Below are positions 44,228 to 52,800 of a DNA stretch of 64,000 bases, in pieces; the first letter of the stretch is position 1; every line of letters begins with the position of its first letter. Both the position numbers and the translations under genes were made by a program. The notes beneath the pieces are model-generated. The model saw only the letters and a program-made list of their open reading frames with translations. It did not search any database and was not told where the DNA came from. The stretch is taken from the NCBI RefSeq assembly GCF_007096355.1, contig NZ_VKDF01000002.1:62001-126000 (forward strand), written 5' to 3'. The stretch is from Paracoccus sp. M683 (GTDB lineage: Bacteria > Pseudomonadota > Alphaproteobacteria > Rhodobacterales > Rhodobacteraceae).

Positions 44228-44251
44228 TGCGGGCGACCTGCGCCGCCCGCA
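44228..44251 (-). terminator. intercistronic hairpin between binding-protein and permease genes
   Basis: TGCGGGCG, 8 bases, CGCCCGCA form a perfect 8-base stem in the 51-base gap between the binding-protein stop (44261) and permease start (44209). No T-run follows. It is placed to attenuate read-through or protect the upstream mRNA, giving more binding protein than membrane parts. Confidence 0.45.
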
Positions 44252-44260
44252 AGGCCCGCA

Positions 44261-45385
44261 TCAATTCAGCGAGACGAAATATCCAGGGCGATACTCGACC
44301 GGCAGGAAGCGCCGGTGCAATTCGGCGAAGGTGGCGTCGGGATCGAGATCCGCAAACAGGTCCGGGTGCAGCCATTTTGCCAGCTGCTGCACGGCGACGA
44401 ACTGATAAGGACTGTTGTAGAACTGGTGCCAGATCGCATGCACCTGCCCTGTCTCGGCAGCCTTGACGCCCGCATAGGCGGGGCGGTCCATCAGATTGGC
44501 CAGCTTTTGCCGCGCGACATCAAGATCGGCACCCGAGCCGACCCCGACCCATGCCCCGCCCGGCACATACATTTCCCAGTTCGCCCCGGTGATCACCACC
44601 TGATCGGGGTTCGAGGCCACGACCTGTTCGGGGTTCACCGTTCCAAAGGTGCCGGGAATGAACTCGCTGGCCAGGTTGGTGCCGCCGGCGATCTCGACCA
44701 TGCGGCCGAAATTCTCGTCCCCGAAGGACATGCAGCAATCCTCGCCATAGCCACCGGCGCGTTCGACAAAGACCAGCGGCCGTTGCAGGTCGGGCTGTGC
44801 CTCGATGACATCGGTGACCCGCGCCATTTCCTGACGGTAGAAATCATTGAACTCGCTGGCGCGATCTTCCTTGCCGAACAGGGTGCCGATGATCTCCATC
44901 GAGGCGGCGGTGTGTTCCATCGGCTGCTCGCGGAAGTCGACATAGACCAGCGGGATCCCCACTGCCGCAAGCTTCTCGATATAGCCGCCTTCCTCGGTCG
45001 CGGCCTTGGATTCAAGGTTCATGATGATGACATCGGGCGACAGCGACACCGCCTGTTCGATGTCGAACGTGCCGTCCTTCATGCCGCCGAACGTGGGAAT
45101 GTCGTCGATCGCGGGAAAGACCTCTTTATAGGCGTTATAGCCATCAAGATCAGCCTTCATGAAATCGTCGCGCCAGCCGACCACGCGGCCAAAGGGATCC
45201 TCGGTATCCAGAACCGAGGCAAAGAAGATCTGGCGCCCCTCGCCAAGAATGACGCGCTGGACCGGAGTTTCGACCTCGACCGTGCGACCGGCGATGTCGG
45301 TGATGGTGGTGGTATCGGCCAGCGCGCCGGTCGCCAGCACGCAGCCAAACATCAATGCGCCAAAATGGCCGTGACAAGGTTTCAT
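44261..45385 (-). CDS. iron-complex-type ABC transporter substrate-binding protein
   Basis: This 374-residue periplasmic protein has a signal peptide of ~23 residues (cleavage near G-A-L-A-D) and the helical-backbone binding fold of class III proteins. T-I-T-D-I-A-G-R-T-V-E-V follows the signal, then P-V-Q-R-V-I-L-G-E-G-R, with S-P-D-V-I-I-M in the first lobe and N-P-D-Q-V-V-I-T-G in the second. Two Cys in G-E-D-C-C-M-S are unusual in this family and may matter for the ligand. First gene of the import operon. Iron-siderophore is the usual ligand; haem or another chelate is possible. Confidence 0.88.
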   Translation of the reverse strand: MKPCHGHFGALMFGCVLATGALADTTTITDIAGRTVEVETPVQRVILGEGRQIFFASVLDTEDPFGRVVGWRDDFMKADLDGYNAYKEVFPAIDDIPTFGGMKDGTFDIEQAVSLSPDVIIMNLESKAATEEGGYIEKLAAVGIPLVYVDFREQPMEHTAASMEIIGTLFGKEDRASEFNDFYRQEMARVTDVIEAQPDLQRPLVFVERAGGYGEDCCMSFGDENFGRMVEIAGGTNLASEFIPGTFGTVNPEQVVASNPDQVVITGANWEMYVPGGAWVGVGSGADLDVARQKLANLMDRPAYAGVKAAETGQVHAIWHQFYNSPYQFVAVQQLAKWLHPDLFADLDPDATFAELHRRFLPVEYRPGYFVSLN

Positions 45386-45517
45386 CGAAAGCCCTCATAT
45401 GAAATCAGATATGGCCTAAATTACCCGAGTGTTATAGTCAATTATCTTTCATGGTCTGGCCTTTGGGCGGCGGGCCATGGCAGATCGCGCCTTCGGGCAA
45501 GGGGAATGTGGCAGGGC

Positions 45518-46318
45518 ATGGACAGGCAGGGCGTTAGCGGGCCGGGCATCGGCGGGGCGAACCGGGATTTGCGCGACGAGATCCGCGAATACTGGTCGGA
45601 TCGCGCGGCGACCTTTGATCAGGACCCTGGGCACAAGATTTCCCAAGGGGCCGAGCGGCGCGCATGGGCGGCGTTGTTTCAGCGCCATCTGGGGCCTGCC
45701 GATGGCCGACGCCTGCTGGATCTGGCCTCGGGGACGGGCGAGATCAGCCTGCTTGGGCATGATCTGGGCTTTTCGGTCACCGGGTTGGACTGGTCCGAGC
45801 CGATGCTGCAAAAGGCCCGCGACAAGGCGGCGGCGGCAGGTGCGGATGTGACCTTCCTGCAAGCCGATGCCGAACGAACCCTGGAACCGGATGCCAGCTA
45901 TGATGCAATCACCGCCCGGCATCTGGTCTGGACGCTGGTAGACCCGTCGGCGGCCTTTAGCGAATGGTATCGCATCTTGAAGCCGGGCGGGGTTGCCCTG
46001 CTGGTAGACGGAGATTTCGTCAATCGTTCAGCCGTTCATGCGATGCTGGCGCGCATGCTTGGACTGGCGCAGCGGGGGGCAGGCCATGGTCATGACGCGG
46101 AACGCCACGGCGCCATCCTGTCCCGCGTGCATTTTCGGCAGGGCGCCCGCGCCGAAGAGGTCGCCGCCCTGCTGGATCAGGCAGGATTCGTGGATGTCAG
46201 GATCGACCGGGCTTTGGGCCGCGTTCACCTGGCGCAGCGAAGAACGCTTGGCTGGCGGAAATCGCTGCTGCGGCTGAATGAACACCGCTATGCGATCAGC
46301 GCGCGGAAAAAGGCCTGA
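45518..46318 (+). CDS. class I SAM-dependent methyltransferase
   Basis: This is a 266-residue methyltransferase. Motif I is L-L-D-L-A-S-G-T-G-E-I-S-L (residues ~60-72), the acidic residue after beta2 is in T-G-L-D-W-S-E-P-M-L, and R-I-L-K-P-G-G-V-A-L-L-V-D-G-D is the post-II strand. The N-terminus (I-R-E-Y-W-S-D-R-A-A-T-F-D) resembles small-molecule methyltransferases often found beside metal-chelate uptake genes. It is divergent from the iron-type ABC operon across an AT-rich 132-base gap (45386-45517), which must hold both promoters. ATG 45518 was chosen; ATG 45506 in the same frame is possible. The substrate is unknown. Confidence 0.8.
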   Translation: MDRQGVSGPGIGGANRDLRDEIREYWSDRAATFDQDPGHKISQGAERRAWAALFQRHLGPADGRRLLDLASGTGEISLLGHDLGFSVTGLDWSEPMLQKARDKAAAAGADVTFLQADAERTLEPDASYDAITARHLVWTLVDPSAAFSEWYRILKPGGVALLVDGDFVNRSAVHAMLARMLGLAQRGAGHGHDAERHGAILSRVHFRQGARAEEVAALLDQAGFVDVRIDRALGRVHLAQRRTLGWRKSLLRLNEHRYAISARKKA

Positions 46319-46349
46319 CCTGCCGGGCAAGGTGCCGCGACAGGTCAGG
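46314..46349. terminator. convergent hairpin terminator overlapping the methyltransferase stop
   Basis: CCTGACCTG (46314-46322) and CAGGTCAGG (46341-46349) are exact inverted repeats around an 18-base loop. The left arm contains the methyltransferase TGA; the right arm is just beyond the DoxX stop (46357). No T-run on either strand. Confidence 0.4.
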
Positions 46350-46356
46350 GTTCACA

Positions 46357-46923
46357 TCAGAACTCGCGTTTCAGGATCGTGCGATCGACAGACAGCGGGC
46401 CGGCACCGAACGCCGCCAGAAACAGCGCGGCAACGGTCCACAGCGCCGACAGGCCCTCGGCCTTGAACTGGACCTGATGCAGGAAGGTGGCCCCGCCATC
46501 GGCCGCAAGGTTGCGCAGCCCGTCCTCGGTGAACAGCGCCTGCCCGGCGGCTTGCGCGGCGGCGATGCCTTCCTGGGTCAGGGCGAGATCGCCATAGGGA
46601 TGGGTCAGGTGGAACCAATAGGTCACCGCCAGCATGATGCCATTGGCCAGCGCCGCCGGCCGGGTCAGAAAGCCGGTCAGGATCAGCACCCCGCCTGCGA
46701 ATTGCATCACCGCCAGCACCGCCGACCACAACCAGCCGGGATAAAGGCCAAGACCCTCGGTAAACCCGGCCATTGCGAAAGGAGCAAGGATCTTGGGCCA
46801 ACCCTCCAGGATCAGCAGCCAACCGACCACAAGGCGCAAACCGACAAATGCCAGGGGCTTGGCCAAACGGTCATAGAACGGGCCCATGAAGGGCAGGATC
46901 AGTGGGGTATTTGAATTTGGCAT
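46357..46923 (-). CDS. DoxX-family membrane protein
   Basis: This 188-residue protein has about four membrane helices. A-L/V-G-L-R-L-V-V-G-W-L-L-I-L-E-G-W-P-K near residue 30 and G-G-V-L-I-L-T-G-F-L-T-R-P-A-A are typical of DoxX. A soluble insertion of ~40 residues lies between the third and fourth helices. DoxX members take part in thiosulfate:quinone oxidation in archaea or have unknown redox-linked roles in bacteria; nothing here decides. GAGGAG lies before ATG 46923. Confidence 0.85.
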   Translation of the reverse strand: MPNSNTPLILPFMGPFYDRLAKPLAFVGLRLVVGWLLILEGWPKILAPFAMAGFTEGLGLYPGWLWSAVLAVMQFAGGVLILTGFLTRPAALANGIMLAVTYWFHLTHPYGDLALTQEGIAAAQAAGQALFTEDGLRNLAADGGATFLHQVQFKAEGLSALWTVAALFLAAFGAGPLSVDRTILKREF

Positions 46924-47205
46924 CGTTCACTCCTCGGGGTTCGGGCAAGACGCCCGGTCAGGATATGACTGAATTGTCTGCCAAATGTGCCCACCAGCGG
47001 CCCGCAGCACAAGCATGCCGGGACAGATCGCCATGTTCGAAAAAAGCGAACGACGTGCCCGATCCGGTCACACCACGAAGGACACTGATCCCGCTGCTGC
47101 TGTCTCGCAACCACCGATCCGCTGCCCGGCCGTGGCTGGCCTCGCCATTGCGGCCGCCATCCGTTATGAGCAGCGCAAGTTGTAACGGGTGCAAGGAAGG
47201 CCAAG
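46924..47205. other. 282-base divergent intergenic region, no gene seen
   Basis: This gap separates DoxX (leftward) and lemA (rightward). It has no reading frame I can support. A short hairpin (GTTCG at 47035-47039 with CGAAC at 47047-47051) surrounds an A-rich loop. AAGGAAGG just before 47206 is the lemA ribosome site. Promoters for both genes are expected here but no strong boxes stand out. Confidence 0.4.
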
Positions 47206-47772
47206 ATGGGCTGGACGATCTTTCTGGTGGTTTGCGCAGCGGTTGTGGCCGTTGGCCTGTATGTCATCTACGCATATAACGCGCTGGTCACTGCACGGCA
47301 GCGCAGCCAGGAAGCCTGGAGCGGCATCGACGTGCAGTTGAAACGGCGCAGCAATCTGGTGCCGAATCTGGTCGAGACGGTCAAAGGCTATGCCGGGCAC
47401 GAGAAAGACCTGCTGGAAGAGGTGACCCAGATGCGCAGCAAGGTGGATCACAGCGGCGATGCCGCCGTGGACCAGCGCGCCGCGGCCGAAGGCCAGCTTG
47501 GTGGCGCCCTTATTCGGCTGATGGCCGTGGCCGAGAACTATCCGGCCCTGCGCGCCAGCGAGAATTTCCAGGCCCTTCAGACGTCGCTGGATGAAATCGA
47601 GCGTGATATCCAGCATGCCCGGCGCTATTACAACGGCGCGGCCCGGATGCAGAACATCCGCGTGCAAAGCTTTCCCTCGAACCTGATCGCCACGCGCTTT
47701 GGCTTTGATCTGGCGCAGTTCTTCGAGCTGGATTCGCCCGATGAACGCCAGGTTCCGGCCGTCTCGTTCTGA
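47206..47772 (+). CDS. lemA: LemA-family protein
   Basis: This 188-residue protein has one N-terminal membrane helix (residues ~4-26) followed by a cytosolic or periplasmic helical bundle. The family core [25 protein letters not shown] is present, with [13 protein letters not shown] near the C-terminus. LemA function is unclear; it is commonly paired with secreted or membrane proteins such as the DUF2207 protein that starts three bases downstream. First gene of a four-gene rightward envelope block. Confidence 0.92.
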   Translation: MGWTIFLVVCAAVVAVGLYVIYAYNALVTARQRSQEAWSGIDVQLKRRSNLVPNLVETVKGYAGHEKDLLEEVTQMRSKVDHSGDAAVDQRAAAEGQLGGALIRLMAVAENYPALRASENFQALQTSLDEIERDIQHARRYYNGAARMQNIRVQSFPSNLIATRFGFDLAQFFELDSPDERQVPAVSF

Positions 47773-47774
47773 TC

Positions 47775-49745
47775 ATGCGGTATCTGCTGCGCCTGGGGCT
47801 TTTTCTGCTGATCACGCTGGCCGTCCAGCCGGCGCTGGCCGATGAACGGATCCTGTCCTTTGACAGCCTCATCGAGGTCCAGCCCGATGGCGATTATCTG
47901 GTGACCGAGACGATCCGCGTCCAGGCCGAGGGCGATCAGATCGGCCGGGGCATCTATCGCGATTTTCCGATCGTCGTCCGCGACGGCATTCGCAATATGC
48001 GTGTGGGATTTACCCTGATCTCGGCCGAGCGCGACGGCAAACCCGAAATCAGCAGCATCGTCAACGGCTCGCGCGCGATCCGCCTTTATCTGGGCGATCC
48101 CGACCGGCTGCTGCCCTGGGGTGAATATACATATCGCATCACCTATCGCACCGACCGGCAGCTGCGCCGGTTCGACAGCCATGACGAGGTCTATTGGAAC
48201 GCCACCGGCACCGAATGGATCTTTCCGATCGACAGGGCGACGGCCACGGTCCGCCTGCCGCAAGGCGCCCAGATCGACCGTCTGGCCGCCTTTACCGGGG
48301 CGTTTGGCGAAACCGGAACCGATGCGGTCTGGCAGCAGACCGACCCGCAGACGGTGACCTTCCAGACCACCCGCCCGCTTGATCCGCGCGAGGGAATCAC
48401 CGTCGCCGTCAGCTTTCAGCCGGGCCTGATCCCGCCTCCCGACCGGGACCGCCAGATCGAATGGCTGCTGCGCGACCACCGCGTGGGACTGTGGGCCGTG
48501 GGTGGCCTTATCGTGGTGTTTCTCTATTATTTCCTGGTCTGGTGGCTTTTCGGTCGCGACCCTCCGCGGGGCGTGGTTTTCCCGCGATGGGAACCGCCCA
48601 GAGGCCTGACAGCCGCCCTGACCCGCAGTGTCTGGCGCAACAAGGTGCTGGAAGAGGGCGAGGCATTGTCGCTAACCCTTGTCGAAATGGCATCGCGGGG
48701 CCTGATCACGCTGGACCGGACCGATGGTGTGATGACCATCACCCGCGCCACAGTGCCGGACCCCGGCAAGCTGACCCCCGAACAGAACCTGGTGCTGAAG
48801 GCGGTTCAGCAGGCTGGCTCGACGCTGCCGATCAACCGCGCCAATGGCAGCCGGATCACCGCGCTGCAATCGAGCGTGGCCGGCAGCCTGAACGGCCAGT
48901 TCCGCGCCCTGCATGCCTATCGGCGCCAGGGGCTCAGCCGGTTTGTGGGCTTTGCCCTGACGGTGGGGCTGATCATCGCGATCCCGCAGATGCTGCCGCC
49001 CAAGCTGAACGTCATCATGGCAGTTTTCGGTCTGCTATGCATGCTGGCGCTGCTGATCGTCCGCCTGATGCTGGCCAATCGCAATGGCCGTATCGCCGGC
49101 CGGATCGGCGCGATTTTCGGGCTGTTCATGCTGTCTCCGTTCCTGATCATGATGGGCATCGGCATTGTCGTTCAGGGGGGCGAGCTGCTGATGCCCGCAG
49201 CCATGCTGGGCATGACGCTGGTCGGTATGGTCTTTGCCCCGATCCTGGGCGGGCCGACGCATAGCGGCCAGGTCTCGCTGGATCAGATCAGAGGGCTCCA
49301 AGACTATATCGAGGTGGCCGAGGCAGACCGGCTGAAACTGGTCGACGCCCCGCCCATGTCGCGCCTGCATTTCGAACGCATCCTTCCCTTCGCGATGGCG
49401 CTGGATCTGGAACAGAACTGGGTGGCGCGGTTCAATGAGTGGCTGGCAACGGTCGACGGGACGACGGCCGAGCAGGCGGCCCAGACTGGCAGCAACGACC
49501 TCGGCCGGCTTCGCAGCGACGAATTTTCGCTGGCGCGTCTTTACACCGGGCGCGGGGCCGGGCTGGCCCCAAGCATCGAAAGGCAGCTTGCCTCCAGCTA
49601 TACCTCGGCCTTGCCCATCGCCAGATCGTCATCGTCGGGGTTCTCGTCGGGAGGCGGGTCGTCATCCTCCAGCAGCTCATCGGGCGGCTCATCGGGCGGC
49701 TCGTCCGGCGGTGGTGGCGGCGGCGGCGGTGGCGGCGGCTGGTAG
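47775..49745 (+). CDS. DUF2207-domain membrane protein with Ser/Gly-rich tail
   Basis: This 656-residue protein has a signal peptide (1-22, cleavage near A-L-A-D), a periplasmic DUF2207 beta-rich domain (~23-230) and a membrane helix at ~237-258 ([13 protein letters not shown]). A cytosolic region and several helices follow (~385-500). The last ~45 residues are Ser then Gly repeats ending in a run of Gly and Trp, a low-complexity tail common at the C-terminus of these proteins. It forms the usual pair with LemA. The molecular role is unknown; an envelope or stress function is inferred from context with A2M and PbpC. Confidence 0.87.
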   Translation: MRYLLRLGLFLLITLAVQPALADERILSFDSLIEVQPDGDYLVTETIRVQAEGDQIGRGIYRDFPIVVRDGIRNMRVGFTLISAERDGKPEISSIVNGSRAIRLYLGDPDRLLPWGEYTYRITYRTDRQLRRFDSHDEVYWNATGTEWIFPIDRATATVRLPQGAQIDRLAAFTGAFGETGTDAVWQQTDPQTVTFQTTRPLDPREGITVAVSFQPGLIPPPDRDRQIEWLLRDHRVGLWAVGGLIVVFLYYFLVWWLFGRDPPRGVVFPRWEPPRGLTAALTRSVWRNKVLEEGEALSLTLVEMASRGLITLDRTDGVMTITRATVPDPGKLTPEQNLVLKAVQQAGSTLPINRANGSRITALQSSVAGSLNGQFRALHAYRRQGLSRFVGFALTVGLIIAIPQMLPPKLNVIMAVFGLLCMLALLIVRLMLANRNGRIAGRIGAIFGLFMLSPFLIMMGIGIVVQGGELLMPAAMLGMTLVGMVFAPILGGPTHSGQVSLDQIRGLQDYIEVAEADRLKLVDAPPMSRLHFERILPFAMALDLEQNWVARFNEWLATVDGTTAEQAAQTGSNDLGRLRSDEFSLARLYTGRGAGLAPSIERQLASSYTSALPIARSSSSGFSSGGGSSSSSSSSGGSSGGSSGGGGGGGGGGGW

Positions 49746-49835
49746 CGCGCCGCCCGCACCAGCGGGGCATTGCGGCAGCGCGCCGGCTGTGCGACCCTGC
49801 CAGCGGAAACTTGCCAAATTTGTGCCGAGGTTACC

Positions 49836-52800
49836 ATGTATCGCATTACGATTGCCGCGGCACTCGCCGCACTGCTGACCCCATTTGCCGCCCTGCCCAC
49901 CGCTGCGCAGGACGATTCGCTGATCCCGCCCCGCCGCATGGCGATCACCCAGAATATCGACCTGCCGGGCAGCGACCTGCGGCAGGTTTTCGATGTCAGC
50001 ATGGATGCCTGCCTGCGCAACTGCCTGGCCGACAGCGCCTGCGCGGCGGTCACCTATAATGCGCAAGCCTCAGCCTGTTTCCCGAAATCGGCCTTCGGCG
50101 CCATAGAGCCATTTCAGGGCGCGTTTTCAGGCCGGGTGATCGAAGCTTCGGGCGATGCCGAGGCGCTGGCCCGCCGCCGCGCCGAGGCCGCGCCCTTTAT
50201 CCAGCCCACCCTGCTGGCAGCCGCAAGGGAACAGGCCGAGGGCATGGCCGACTATATGACCGGCGGGCTGGATGGCGAGACGCTGTCGGAATATGCCCGC
50301 AACGCCGTGGGCACGGGCGAGTTCGCGCAGGGCCAACGCCTGCTGGGCGCAGCCGTCGCGCTGGATGACCGGGCCGAGGATTGGGGCGGCTTTGCCGAGC
50401 TGATCCTGACGATGGGTTCGGATTATTCCGACCGGCAGGCGACGCAGGCGGCAGCCGTCAATGCCTATCTGCGCGCCCAAAGCGATGCCACCGCCGCCGA
50501 GGCGTTGCTGTTGCTGGGTCGGGTCTTCGAGGATGACGATCGCGGCCGCGACGCGCTGGCGGCATTGCGGCTGGCCAATAGCCTGGATTCCCGCGAGGAT
50601 ATTCAGCAGGCCTTGCAGGATGCCGATGAGAAATATGGCTTCCGCATCACCGATCAGGTCGTCGAATCCGACCAGGCCGCGCCGCGTATCTGCGCCACAT
50701 TCAACGATAACCTTCAGGAATCGCTGGATTACACCCCCTATGTCGCGCTGCCGCAGTCGGGCCTGTCGGTCGAAGCCAACGCCGACCGCCTGTGCATCGT
50801 CGGTCTGGACCATGGCGCCCGCTATACGGTGACCTTCCGCGAAGGCTTGCCCTCGACTGCCGGAGAGACGCTGTCGCGCAATGTCGAGATGACGCAATAT
50901 ATCCGTGATCGTCAGCCGCTGGTCCGGTTCGAGGGGCGCAACTACATCCTGCCGCGCATGGCCGATGCCGGGTTGCCAGTGGTGACGGTGAATACCGAAC
51001 AGCTGGACCTGCGGCTGATCCGCATTTCGGACCGCAACCTCGTGCAGACGCTGCGCGACGGCTATCTGGCGCGGCCGCTGGATTACTGGTCCGAACAGAA
51101 CCTGACCTATAGTCTGGGCGATGTGGTCTGGGAAGGTCAGGCCGATGTCGGCCGCGAGCTGAACACCGAAATCACCACCCGCCTGCCGATCCAGGAAGTG
51201 ACCGGCCCGCTTGGCGCGGGCATCTATGCGCTTCAGGTGCAGATCCCCGAGACCAGCCCGGACGAGGTCGCACCGGCAACGCAGTGGTTCGTCATCTCGG
51301 ATCTTGGCATTTCGGCGCTGGCTGGCGTCGACGGGCTGCATGTCGTGGTGCGCGGGCTGACCGACACGAAAGCCCGCGCCGGCGCGCGCGTGGCGCTGAT
51401 CTCGCGCGGCAATGATGTGCTGGCCGAAATCCCGACGGACAATCAGGGCGTTGCGCTGTTCCTGCCTGCGATCGCCAATGGCGAGGGTAATTCCGCGCCC
51501 GCCGCGATCACCGTGGTCGATGGCGATGACATGGCCTTCCTGCCGCTGACCGACCCCGAGTTTGACCTGTCCGACCGGGGCGTCGAAGGAATGCCCCCCG
51601 CCCCGCCGGTCGATGTGTTCCTGACCGCCGACCGGGGCGCCTATCGCGCCGGCGACACGATCCACACGACCATCCTTGCCCGCAATGGCGCCGATCAGCG
51701 GGGGCTGTCCGGCCTGCCGCTGACTGCCGTGCTGATGCGTCCCGACGGGGTCGAGATGACCCGCCAGATCGCGCCCGAGGCCGGCGCCGGCGGCCACACG
51801 GCCGATTTCGTCCTGCCCGTCACCGCCCCGCGCGGCACCTGGCGCGTCGATGTGCTGGCCGATCCCGAGGCCCCGCCGCTGGCCTCGGCCCGCGTGCTGG
51901 TCGAAGATTTCCTACCTGAGCGGCTGGATTTCACCCCGGTGATGCCCGAGGGGCCGCTGGCCATGGACGCGCTGCCCGATATTTCAGTCGATGTGCGCTA
52001 TCTGTTTGGCGCGCCGGGTGCCGGGCTGACGGTCGAGGGCGAAACACGGCTGTCGGGCGCAACCGAGTTGCCGCAGTTCCAGGGCTATCACTTCGGGCTG
52101 TATGACGACCGTTTCGATCCCAGGGCCGATATGCTGCTGGGCGGCGAAACCGATGATCAGGGCCATCTGACGCTGACGGCGACCCTGCCCGATGCGGGAA
52201 CAGCCGCTGACCGCCCGTTGACCGCCGATTTCATCGTCTCGGTCCGGGAAGGCTCGGGCCGCCCGGTCGAGCGCGTCGTGACCCGGACCGTGCTGCCCAA
52301 CCAGCCCGTCGCCGGTATCCGCCCCCTGTTCGAGGATGATGCCGTGGCCGAAGGCACCGAGGCCGAATTTTCGGTCATCGCCATCGGCCCGGACGGGCAG
52401 CAGACCGCGACGCCGGCCAGTTGGGTCGTGAACCGGATCACCACGGATTATCAGTGGTATTCCATCGGTGGACGGTGGGATTACGAAAGGATCGACCGCC
52501 GCGACCGGATCGCCGCCGGCGATCTACAACTGACGGCCGACGCGCCGGCGCAGGTCAAGCTGCCGGTCGATTGGGGCCGCTATGAGATCGTGGTGACGCC
52601 GCAGGGCGGTGGCGCTGCCTCTTACAGCTTTGATTCCGGCTGGTATACGGTTGCCGGTTCCTTGCAGACGCCTGACCGGCTGTCTGTCGCGCTGGACCAG
52701 CCGCGCTATCGCGCCGGCGACACGGCCACGGCGCTGGTCGAGGCCCCGGCAGATGGCGTCGCGCTGGTTTCGGTGCTGACCAACCGGGTCGTCGACATGA

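Noticed and set aside
45386..45517. Possible Fur-type box (GATAATTGACTATAAC on the minus strand)
   Set aside because: Only one half resembles the classical box, and iron control in these bacteria often uses other regulators; not strong enough to list.
43142..46318. 1058-codon open frame on the + strand across the ABC import operon
   Set aside because: Most of it is antisense to the clearly recognisable ATPase, permease and binding-protein genes and has an H/Q/R/G-rich composition typical of GC-rich shadow frames. Only the last 266 codons are a real methyltransferase.
49640..49745. TCG/GGC-rich low-complexity DNA as a possible repeat array
   Set aside because: It is the coding sequence of the Ser/Gly-rich tail common in DUF2207 proteins, not a separate repeat element.
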